NCBI GenBank assembly: GCA_937897535.1
Contig: CALCQB010000282.1
Span: 1 to 20,962, forward strand
Direction of reading: 5' to 3'
Length of the DNA stretch: 20,962 nucleotides
Source: an uncultured Novosphingobium sp.
GTDB lineage: Bacteria; Pseudomonadota; Alphaproteobacteria; Sphingomonadales; Sphingomonadaceae
In this document: piece by piece, positions 1-6,583 of the stretch
Layout: the number at the start of each line of letters is the position of its first letter
How positions within the stretch are numbered: the first letter of the stretch is position 1
The notes under the pieces: model-generated
What the model was told of the DNA's origin: nothing
Seen by the model: the letters and a program-made list of their open reading frames with translations, nothing else
The model's database searches: none
Program-made: the position numbers and the translations under genes

Positions 1-230
1 CGATGATCCGCGAGGCCGAGCTCGAGGAAATGGAAAAGAAGTGGCGCGAGCAGAATGCCGCGATCATGCAGGCGCACCCGCCCGCCGCTTCGGCCGAAGC
101 CGCGCTGGTTGGCGAAGATCCCGGACTGGGCGTGGCCGAACCGGCTGCTCCCGAAGCTCCGCCCGCACCGGCTGATCCTGCTCCTGCCGCCAAGCCCAAA
201 GCCAAGCGCAAGCCCAGGAAGGCCCAGTGA
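1..230 (+). CDS. tatB: Sec-independent translocase subunit TatB, C-terminal part (5' end outside window)
   Basis: The reading frame is open from the window edge (first complete codon at base 3) to a TGA at 228-230. What is visible is a charged amphipathic stretch (EAELEEMEKKWREQN) followed by a long Ala/Pro-rich tail ending in a Lys/Arg-rich stretch (KPKAKRKPRKAQ). This composition is usual for the cytoplasmic tail of TatB in sphingomonads. The N-terminal membrane helix that would prove the identity lies outside the window, so the call rests on the tail and on tatC following directly. TatB works with TatC as the receptor for twin-arginine signal peptides of folded proteins. The stop overlaps the tatC ATG by one base (TGATG), so the two are probably translated as a coupled pair. 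Confidence 0.8.
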   Translation, partial: MIREAELEEMEKKWREQNAAIMQAHPPAASAEAALVGEDPGLGVAEPAAPEAPPAPADPAPAAKPKAKRKPRKAQ

Positions 231-1045
231 TGGCCTTCAAGGTCGACGATATCGACGAGAGCCAGGCCCCGCTGATGGACCACCTGGTCGAATTGCGGAC
301 CCGGTTGATCCGCGCGATCCTGGCGCTGGCCGTGGCTTTTGCGGTGTGCCTCTATTTCGCCAGCGACATCCTGGGGTTCCTGATCCGCCCGTTGACCGAG
401 GCGTTCCCGCCGGGGCAGGGCAAGCTGATCTACACCAAGCTCTACGAGGCGTTCTTCGTCGAGCTCAAGGTGGCGCTGTTCGCGGCGTTCTTCGTCTCGT
501 TCCCGGTGATCGCCAACCAGCTGTGGGCCTTCGTCGCGCCGGGGCTCTACGCCAAGGAAAAGCGCGCGTTTCTGCCGTTCTTGCTGTGGACTCCGGTGCT
601 GTTCATCGCCGGGGGCGCGCTAGCGTATTATGTCGTTATGCCGTCGGCGTTCAAATGGATGCTGGGGTTCCAGGGTGAGAAGGGCGGGCTCGATGTCGAG
701 GCGCTGCCCTCGGCCGGCGATTACCTCGGGCTGGTCATGCAGTTCATCCTGGCCTTCGGGTTCAGCTTCCTGCTGCCGGTGCTGCTGCTGCTGCTCAACC
801 GCGCCGGGATCGTCAATCGCAAGCAGCTGATCGGCATGCGCCGCTATGTGATCGTCGCGATCACCGCGGTTGCGGCGGTGATCACCCCGCCCGACGTGGT
901 CTCGCAGCTGATGCTGCTGGTCCCGCTGTGGCTGCTGTTCGAAGGCTCGCTGCTGATCATGTGGCTGGGCGAGCGCAAGCAGATCGATGGTGAAGCACCC
1001 GCCGAGCCGGTTCCGGTCGAAACGGACCTTACGGGGCCGGTCTGA
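230..1045 (+). CDS. tatC: Sec-independent protein translocase TatC
   Basis: A 271-residue polytopic inner-membrane protein. Its N-terminal motif MDHLVELRTRLIRA is the cytoplasmic signature of TatC that recognises the twin-arginine motif of cargo. It is followed by six hydrophobic segments and the conserved region ending AVITPPDVVSQ, typical of the family. The length is normal. I chose the ATG at 230 because it forms a TGATG overlap with tatB; an in-frame GTG at 227 would add one residue. The last 17 bases overlap the 3' end of the convergent amidohydrolase gene. A plausible client in this window is the S41-type peptidase at 12333-13790, which starts with a DRRQFL twin-arginine motif; that link is inference. 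Confidence 0.96.
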   Translation: MAFKVDDIDESQAPLMDHLVELRTRLIRAILALAVAFAVCLYFASDILGFLIRPLTEAFPPGQGKLIYTKLYEAFFVELKVALFAAFFVSFPVIANQLWAFVAPGLYAKEKRAFLPFLLWTPVLFIAGGALAYYVVMPSAFKWMLGFQGEKGGLDVEALPSAGDYLGLVMQFILAFGFSFLLPVLLLLLNRAGIVNRKQLIGMRRYVIVAITAVAAVITPPDVVSQLMLLVPLWLLFEGSLLIMWLGERKQIDGEAPAEPVPVETDLTGPV

Positions 1046-2699
1046 CCGCCGCCGAATCCCACACCTTGCGCCCGCCCAGCCAGACTTCGATCACCTTGGT
1101 TGCGCGCAGATCGGCCGGGCTGGCCAGGAATGGATCGCGGTCGATGAACACGAAGTCGGCCCGCTCGCCCGGAACCAGCCGCCCAAACCGGCCTTCGGCG
1201 AACCCGGCATAGGCCCCGCTGGCGGTATAGGCGGCGAAGGCTTCCTCGCGGGTCACCCGCTCCTGCACCTGCCACCCGCCCAGCGGCTGCCCGTCGGGCC
1301 CGGTCCGGCTGATCGCAGCGGCCCAGCCGGCGAAGGGGTCGGCAGCTTCGACCGGCACGTCCGATCCGAACACCAGCCGCGCGCCGCTCGCCTGGATCGA
1401 TTTCCAGGCATAGGCTCCGGCCAGGCGGCCCGGCCCGAGCCGCTTCTCGGCCATTTCGCGGTCGCTGGTCTGATGGACCGGCTGCATCGAGGCGATGATC
1501 CCATGCTTGCCGAACCGGGGAATATCGAGCGGGTCGACCACCTGGGCGTGCTCGATCCGCCAGCGCCGGTCCCCGCCATAGGTTGCAGCCATGTCCTCGA
1601 TCGCCGAAAGCACTGCGGCGTTGGCCTCGTCCCCGATCGCGTGAACCGCGACCTGGAAGTGATCGAGTGCGGCGCGGCTCATCAGGTTCTTGAGCTGGGT
1701 GTCGCCGGTGATCCGCAGGCCCTTGGTGCCCGGTGCGTCGGAATAGGGCGCCTTGAGGCTGGCGCCGCGCGAGCCGAGCGCGCCATCGACGTAAAGCTTG
1801 ACCCCATTGAGCCGCAGCCGGTCGTCATAGAGCCACGGGCTCGGCCCGGGCCCACCGATCAGCGCCATGTTGTCGGTGCCGGCGGCATAAGCCATGATCC
1901 GGACCCGCAGCGTGCCGTTGTCGCCGGCGCGGCGAAAGGATTGCCAGTCGTCGATGGTGGTGCCCATGTCGGCAATGCCGGTGACGCCCCGCGACAGCAG
2001 GATTTCCTGCGCCTTGGCCAGGGCCAGATCGCGGTCTTCGGGCCGGGGCGGGGGAACCTTGGCATCGACCAGGTTCGTGGCATTATCGACCAGCACCCCG
2101 GCTGGTTTCCCGCCGGGTAGGATCCGTTCGATCTTGCCGCCCGCCGGGTCCCTGGTCGCGGCGGTCACCCCGGCGGCGGAAAGCGCCTTTGAATTGCCCC
2201 ACCCGGCATGGCCATCGACCCGCGCCAGCCAGACCGGGCGATCGGGGACCACCGCATCAAGTTCGGCAGCGGTCGGGAAACGCTTTTCCGGCCACAATTC
2301 CTGGTTCCAGCCGCGCCCGATGATCCACGGGCGGTCGGGGTGGGCCTTGGCGTAGGCGGCGGTTTTCGCCAGCGCTTCGGGCAAGGATCGGGTGTCGGAA
2401 AGGTCGAGCGTCAGCGCGGCAAAACCCAGGCTCATCACGTGGCCGTGGCTGTCGATCAGCCCGGGAATCAGGAACCGGCCCTTGCCGTCAACCTTGTAGG
2501 TCGGCCGCTCGGGCCGCTTGTCGCCGCGGTGGAGGACGCGGGCAATCCGGCCGTCGTCGGCGATCACCAGCCCGGTGAAGTGGTCAATCCCGCCGGTGGC
2601 GTCGATCGTCACCCCATCGACATTGTCGACCAGCGTATCGGCCAATGCGGGAGCGGACAGCGACAGCGCGGCAACCGCGCCAAGCAACAGTGCCTTCAT
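1029..2699 (-). CDS. Secreted amidohydrolase, YtcJ-like (amidohydrolase family 3)
   Basis: A 556-residue protein starting MKALLLGAVAALSLSAPALA, a clear Sec signal peptide with likely cleavage after residue 20. The mature part has the metal-dependent hydrolase fold markers: GLIDSHGHV near residues 80-88 (metal-binding H85 and H87), HAIGDEAN, RIEHAQVVDP, and near the C-terminus VFGSDVPVE with the expected Asp. This matches the YtcJ/amidohydrolase-3 family, which hydrolyses C-N bonds of cyclic amides or related substrates; the actual substrate cannot be read from sequence. The start was chosen because its ATG overlaps the TGA of the upstream dehydrogenase gene (ATGA at 2696-2699) and exposes the signal peptide; longer readings in this frame run into that gene. 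The 3' end overlaps tatC by 17 bases tail to tail. Confidence 0.88.
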   Translation of the reverse strand: MKALLLGAVAALSLSAPALADTLVDNVDGVTIDATGGIDHFTGLVIADDGRIARVLHRGDKRPERPTYKVDGKGRFLIPGLIDSHGHVMSLGFAALTLDLSDTRSLPEALAKTAAYAKAHPDRPWIIGRGWNQELWPEKRFPTAAELDAVVPDRPVWLARVDGHAGWGNSKALSAAGVTAATRDPAGGKIERILPGGKPAGVLVDNATNLVDAKVPPPRPEDRDLALAKAQEILLSRGVTGIADMGTTIDDWQSFRRAGDNGTLRVRIMAYAAGTDNMALIGGPGPSPWLYDDRLRLNGVKLYVDGALGSRGASLKAPYSDAPGTKGLRITGDTQLKNLMSRAALDHFQVAVHAIGDEANAAVLSAIEDMAATYGGDRRWRIEHAQVVDPLDIPRFGKHGIIASMQPVHQTSDREMAEKRLGPGRLAGAYAWKSIQASGARLVFGSDVPVEAADPFAGWAAAISRTGPDGQPLGGWQVQERVTREEAFAAYTASGAYAGFAEGRFGRLVPGERADFVFIDRDPFLASPADLRATKVIEVWLGGRKVWDSAAVRPAP

Positions 2700-3592
2700 G
2701 CCTTGCCCCGGCGCGGCAGGCGGCGGACCAGCGCGGAAGTATCCTGCCGCCCGCCACCGAGGGCCTGGACCTCGGCATAGAACTGGTCGATCAGCGCCGC
2801 CACCGGCAGCGACACGCCCAGCGAGCGGCCTTCGTCGAGCGCCAGCCCCATGTCCTTGCGCATCCAGTCGATCGCGAAGCCGAAATCGAATTCGTCGCGG
2901 CACATGGTATGCCAGCGGTTGTCCATCTGCCAGCTTTGCGAGGCCCCGCCAGAGATCGCGTCGTAGACCTTGTCGAGATCGAGGTGCGCCGCCTCGGCAA
3001 AGCGCAGCGCCTCGGACAGGGTGGCGAGCACCCCGGCGAAGGCGATCTGGTTGACCATCTTGGTAGTCTGTCCGGCCCCGGCCTTGCCGACATGGACGAT
3101 CCGCTTGGTATAGGCCTCCATCACCGGGCTGGCCGCGGCGATTGCCTCGGCCCGGCCGCCGCACATAACGGTCAGCTGGCCTTTTTCGGCCCCGGCCTGC
3201 CCGCCGGTTACGGGCGCATCGACGCAGTGAACCTCAAGATCGCGCGCCTCGACCGCGATCTGGCGGGCGATCCGGGCGGAAACGGTAGTGTGGTCGATGA
3301 AGGTCGCGCCGTGACGGATCCCGGCGAATACCCCCGTGGGGCCGAGCACGACATCGGCCAGATCATCGTCGTTGCCGACGCAGGTCAGCACCACGTCCGC
3401 GCCCTCGGCCGCCTCGGCCGGGCTGGCCGCGACCCGGGCGGCAAGGCCGGGGTTGGCCTCCTGCCACCGCGCCGCGCGTTCGGGACTGCGGTTGTAAATC
3501 GTCAGGCGGTGTCCGGCCGCGCCGATGTGCCGCGCGATCGCGCCGCCCATCACGCCCAGGCCCAGGAAGGATACATTGCGGGAAGTGCTCAT
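2696..3592 (-). CDS. NAD(P)-dependent beta-hydroxyacid dehydrogenase (3-hydroxyisobutyrate dehydrogenase family)
   Basis: A 298-residue protein with an N-terminal Rossmann dinucleotide motif GLGVMG (residues 11-16), the substrate-binding motif DAPVTGGQAGAEKG (about 125-138) and the catalytic lysine in the GQTTKMVNQ motif (K178). The order and length fit the family containing 3-hydroxyisobutyrate dehydrogenase, tartronate semialdehyde reductase and related imine reductases, so it should oxidise or reduce a small beta-hydroxyacid. The acidic or basic residue after the first beta strand that sets NAD versus NADP is NRS, suggesting NADP, but this is weak. The ATG at 3592 is preferred; a TTG at 3622 would add ten residues without a better ribosome site. 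Its TGA overlaps the amidohydrolase ATG, so the two genes form a coupled operon. Confidence 0.88.
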   Translation of the reverse strand: MSTSRNVSFLGLGVMGGAIARHIGAAGHRLTIYNRSPERAARWQEANPGLAARVAASPAEAAEGADVVLTCVGNDDDLADVVLGPTGVFAGIRHGATFIDHTTVSARIARQIAVEARDLEVHCVDAPVTGGQAGAEKGQLTVMCGGRAEAIAAASPVMEAYTKRIVHVGKAGAGQTTKMVNQIAFAGVLATLSEALRFAEAAHLDLDKVYDAISGGASQSWQMDNRWHTMCRDEFDFGFAIDWMRKDMGLALDEGRSLGVSLPVAALIDQFYAEVQALGGGRQDTSALVRRLPRRGKA

Positions 3593-3693
3593 GGCAGCGG
3601 TGTTTAGCGGCTTTTCATTCAAAGCAAAGCTGGCTTGGACGAAAGCATTTGATGGTTTCCCCGCTTCCCGGTTTGCGTTACGGCCCCGGGCCT
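3593..3693. promoter_or_regulatory. Divergent intergenic region between dehydrogenase operon and threonine dehydratase
   Basis: This 101-base gap separates the starts of two divergently oriented genes and must hold both promoters. It has a more AT-rich core around 3605-3660. I see no convincing -35/-10 pair or operator palindrome, so no specific site is claimed. Confidence 0.4.
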
Positions 3694-4932
3694 ATGACCC
3701 AGACTGCCGAAACCGCCGCTGAACAGCTGACCATCGCCGATGTCCGCGCCGCCGCCGCGCGGATCGAGGGCCATGTAGTCCGCACCGCGATGGATTACAG
3801 CCGCACCCTGTCGCAGATCACCGGCGCGGAAATCTGGCTCAAGTTCGAGAATCTGCAGTTCACTGCTGCCTACAAGGAGCGCGGCGCGCTCAACGCGATG
3901 CTGCTGCTGGGCGGAGACCGGCTCAACCGCGGGGTGATCGCCGCTTCGGCCGGCAATCACGCGCAGGGGCTGTCGTATCACGGCACCCGGCTGGGCGTCC
4001 CGGTGACGATCGTGATGCCCAAGACCACCCCTTCGGTAAAGGTGATGCAGACCGAGGCGGTTGGTGGCAAGGTCGTGCTGTTCGGCGAGAGCTTCGACGA
4101 AGCATATTCCCACGCCCGCGAACTGGAAGACGAGCTCGAGCTGACTTTCGTCCACCCGTTCGACGATCCGCATGTCGCCGCCGGGCAGGGTACGGTCGCG
4201 CTCGAAATGCTCGAGCAGGTGCCCGATCTCGACATGCTGGTGATCCCGGTCGGCGGGGGCGGACTGGCATCGGGGATGGGCACGGCAGCGCGCGCGATCA
4301 AGCCCGAGATCGGCCTGATCGGGGTCGAGGCCCAGCTGTTTCCCTCGATGTACAACCGGCTCAAGGGCACCAGCCTGCCTTCGGGCGGGGATACCCTGGC
4401 CGAGGGCATCGCAGTCAAGGAGCCGGGCGAGTTCACCTCGAAGGTTCTGGCCGGGCTGCTCGACGACTTTGTGCTGGTCAGCGAAGCCCAGCTCGAAACC
4501 GCGGTGGCGCTGTTGCTCCAGATCGAAAAGACCGTGGCCGAAGGCGCCGGTGCGGCCGGCCTCGCGGCGGTGATGGCCTATCCGGACCTTTTCAGGGGCA
4601 AGAAGGTCGGCATCCCGATCACCGGCGGCAATATCGACACCCGTCTGCTCGCCAACGTGCTGCTGCGCGATCTTGCCCGCTCGGGCCGCCTCGCGCGCCT
4701 GCGCCTGACCCTGCAAGACCGCCCCGGCGCGCTGTTCAAGGTGATGCGCGAGTTCGACAAGCACCACGTCAACATCATCGAGATCTACCACCAGCGGATC
4801 TTCACCCACCTCCCCGCCAAGGGCCTGACCGCCGACATCGAATGCGAAGCGCGCGACCGCGAACAGCTCGACGCGCTGGTCGCGACGCTGCGCGCCAAGG
4901 GCTACGTGGTCGATCAGGTCGAGCTGGGTTAG
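3694..4932 (+). CDS. ilvA: Threonine ammonia-lyase (threonine dehydratase) with C-terminal ACT domain
   Basis: A 412-residue PLP enzyme of fold type II. The Schiff-base lysine is K61 in AAYKERGALN, the substrate/carboxylate loop is SAGNHAQG (85-92), and the phosphate-binding glycine loop is GGGGLASG (187-194). A C-terminal ACT domain begins near residue 335 (RLTLQDRPGALFKVM) and would bind an amino acid effector. It converts threonine to 2-oxobutyrate and ammonia, feeding isoleucine synthesis or threonine breakdown. The single short ACT-type regulatory domain is unlike the double domain of enterobacterial IlvA. I chose the ATG at 3694 because homology begins just after it; an in-frame upstream start at 3649 adds 15 unconvincing residues. 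The serine-racemase-like reading of the same fold is less likely because of the ACT domain. Confidence 0.92.
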   Translation: MTQTAETAAEQLTIADVRAAAARIEGHVVRTAMDYSRTLSQITGAEIWLKFENLQFTAAYKERGALNAMLLLGGDRLNRGVIAASAGNHAQGLSYHGTRLGVPVTIVMPKTTPSVKVMQTEAVGGKVVLFGESFDEAYSHARELEDELELTFVHPFDDPHVAAGQGTVALEMLEQVPDLDMLVIPVGGGGLASGMGTAARAIKPEIGLIGVEAQLFPSMYNRLKGTSLPSGGDTLAEGIAVKEPGEFTSKVLAGLLDDFVLVSEAQLETAVALLLQIEKTVAEGAGAAGLAAVMAYPDLFRGKKVGIPITGGNIDTRLLANVLLRDLARSGRLARLRLTLQDRPGALFKVMREFDKHHVNIIEIYHQRIFTHLPAKGLTADIECEARDREQLDALVATLRAKGYVVDQVELG

Positions 4933-4949
4933 GATTCACACCAGAGCCG

Positions 4950-5003
4950 CTACACCGCCAGTTCGTCGCGGTAGTGGAAGAGGTAGATTTCGGGGGCGGT
5001 CAT
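4950..5003 (-). pseudogene. Remnant of a third TIR-domain gene (first 17 codons only)
   Basis: Reading the minus strand from the ATG at 5003 gives MTAPEIYLFHYRDELAV and then a TAG at 4950-4952. The two intact TIR genes upstream begin MTAPDIFLSYNREDQAV and MGQPDIFLSYNREDQAV. The remnant is identical to the first at nine of 17 positions, with several conservative changes (D/E, F/Y, E/D). It has a strong ribosome site (GGAGG six bases before the ATG) and its ATG overlaps the TGA of the TIR gene before it, exactly as at the next junction. It stops 17 bases short of the threonine dehydratase stop codon, so the rest of the gene is gone. It could still be translated as a 17-residue peptide; I favour a decayed copy. 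Confidence 0.65.
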
Positions 5004-6583
5004 GCCGCTCCTCCGGTCTCGTTCGCCAGCTGCGCCAGCGCATCGCGGAAGAATTTCTGGTCGGCGGGCATTCGAAACAGGTCAAGGTCGATATCCGCAT
5101 CGTCCGCCGCTAGCCGCTTCCGCATCTCCCGGGCGTCGCCCATTCGGCCAAGATGGACATAAGCGGCAACCAGCCCCAGCGCGTTGTAGGGGGCGCCGGG
5201 CACGAGTTGCTGGGATTCGAGCAACGGTGCCAACGCTGCGTCGGATTGACCGGCCAGCACTCGGCAGCAGCCAAGCATGTTGAGCGAACCCCATCGGTCG
5301 GGCCCGCGCGGTTCAAGCTCAAGCGCCCTTTCGTAGAACGCAATGGCCGGTTCGACCTGCCCCATCGCCGCCTTGAGATGGCCGTTGATAGACCAGCCCA
5401 TCGACCAACCCGGATTGCGTGTCAGGGCGCGCTCGGCCATCGCATCGAGCATTGCAAGATCGCCACCGGACTGGATGCCAGCCCAGGCGAGGTAGCCCAG
5501 GACTAACGGATCGTCGTCACCGGTCAACAGCGCGCGCCTTGAATAATCCTGCGATGCCAGTCGCAGCTTGTCCCGGTCTCCCGGCACCCGCAACAATAGC
5601 AACGCGCTGCAACAGGCGCTGGCAAATGTCAGCAAATAGGGGTCCTCGCGATTGTCAGTCAGCGCCGCCTCGATGACGTTCAGCGCATGCCGATGCGACT
5701 CAGCAGAGAATGTGCTGAACGCCTGAAGCCCCGCGATCATGCCGTAGTAAGCACCGGACGCCTCGTCCGGCCTGGCCATAGCCCAGCGTCGTTCGGCCGC
5801 TTCGATCGCCAGCACAACCTTGCTTGCCAGCTTGCTGGCCACGTCCTCCTGCACGGCAAACGGATCGCCGCCTTCCGCATCGATCCGTTCGGCCCAGATT
5901 TGTGTTCCAGACTCCGTTTCTGTCAGCTTTGCCGAAAGCCGTACCTTGGATTCGGCGCGGCGCAGCGTTGCTTCGAGAAGGTATCGCGCACCGGCAGGAT
6001 CAGACAGGAGATTGAGGGCATATTTGCAGCGTAGAAAAAGCGTTGCCGTTTCATCGATCAGGTCTTGCGCGAACGCCGCGTCGTCGGCGGCGGACTGAAA
6101 ACGCGCGATCGCAAGTCCGGGGCGGCCCCGCTGCGCCTTGGCTGGCGCGGCGGCCTGTGGTGCCGCAATCTTCGGGGCGAGTGCTTCATGTCCGACAAAC
6201 CGTTGCAGGTCGGAGAGAAACCCGAGCCAGACCTTGTCCCCAGCATCGCCCGTCCAGTGCGACAAATCCGCTGTCTGAGTCAGCTCGAACATGATCGGGC
6301 GTTCGCAGGGCTCGATCGTCACCGGCACCAGCGTCTTGCAGCGATCCGCGATCGTCGCCTCGGCCCTGACCCAGCGCGAGACCACCGAACGCGGCGACCA
6401 CAGCACCACCACCGCCTTCGCCGCGCGCAAGGCTGCCTCGGTCACCTCGTCATAAGCCTCGCCCGAGCGCAGCGCAGTGTCCCACCAGACGTTCAGACCT
6501 TCCGCCGCAAACGCCTCGGCATAGCGCTTGGCCACCGCCTGGTCTTCGCGGTTGTAGGACAGGAAGATGTCGGGGGCGGTCAT
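5000..6583 (-). CDS. TIR-domain protein with TolB-like region and TPR repeats (copy A)
   Basis: A 527-residue protein. Residues 1-125 are a TIR domain: PDIFLSYNREDQAVAKR at the start, WWDTALRSG in the BB-loop region, and RWVRAE with E75 in the position of the catalytic glutamate of TIR NADases. A poorly conserved TolB/FlgO-like region (about 160-280, with GARYLLEATLRRAESKVRLSAKL and GTQIWAERID) follows, then TPR-like helices to the C-terminus. No transmembrane segment is evident. Its ATG at 6583 overlaps the TGA of copy B, with a GGAGG site eight bases upstream, so it is translated from the same message. The role is unknown; TIR domains of this type can cleave NAD+ in antiviral defence or act as signalling scaffolds. 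The TIR part is nearly identical to copy B; the rest has diverged strongly. Confidence 0.85.
   Translation of the reverse strand: MTAPDIFLSYNREDQAVAKRYAEAFAAEGLNVWWDTALRSGEAYDEVTEAALRAAKAVVVLWSPRSVVSRWVRAEATIADRCKTLVPVTIEPCERPIMFELTQTADLSHWTGDAGDKVWLGFLSDLQRFVGHEALAPKIAAPQAAAPAKAQRGRPGLAIARFQSAADDAAFAQDLIDETATLFLRCKYALNLLSDPAGARYLLEATLRRAESKVRLSAKLTETESGTQIWAERIDAEGGDPFAVQEDVASKLASKVVLAIEAAERRWAMARPDEASGAYYGMIAGLQAFSTFSAESHRHALNVIEAALTDNREDPYLLTFASACCSALLLLRVPGDRDKLRLASQDYSRRALLTGDDDPLVLGYLAWAGIQSGGDLAMLDAMAERALTRNPGWSMGWSINGHLKAAMGQVEPAIAFYERALELEPRGPDRWGSLNMLGCCRVLAGQSDAALAPLLESQQLVPGAPYNALGLVAAYVHLGRMGDAREMRKRLAADDADIDLDLFRMPADQKFFRDALAQLANETGGAA
6229..6574 (-). repeat. TIR-module repeat, copy in gene A
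   Basis: This stretch aligns without gaps to 7893-8238 in gene B. Bases 6368-6574 are identical to 8032-8238 (207 bases, checked by eye). From 6240 to 6367 only about six substitutions occur. Outside it the two genes lose obvious DNA similarity quickly. It encodes most of the TIR domain. Confidence 0.85.

Noticed and set aside
987..2120. Plus-strand open frame across the amidohydrolase
   Set aside because: Shadow of the amidohydrolase, which has a signal peptide and metal-binding motifs.
2700..3164. N-terminal extension of the amidohydrolase frame
   Set aside because: It overlaps the dehydrogenase gene in another frame; the signal peptide and ATGA overlap place the start at 2699.
3619..4809. 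Minus-strand open frame across the threonine dehydratase
   Set aside because: Shadow of the dehydratase; no family motifs.
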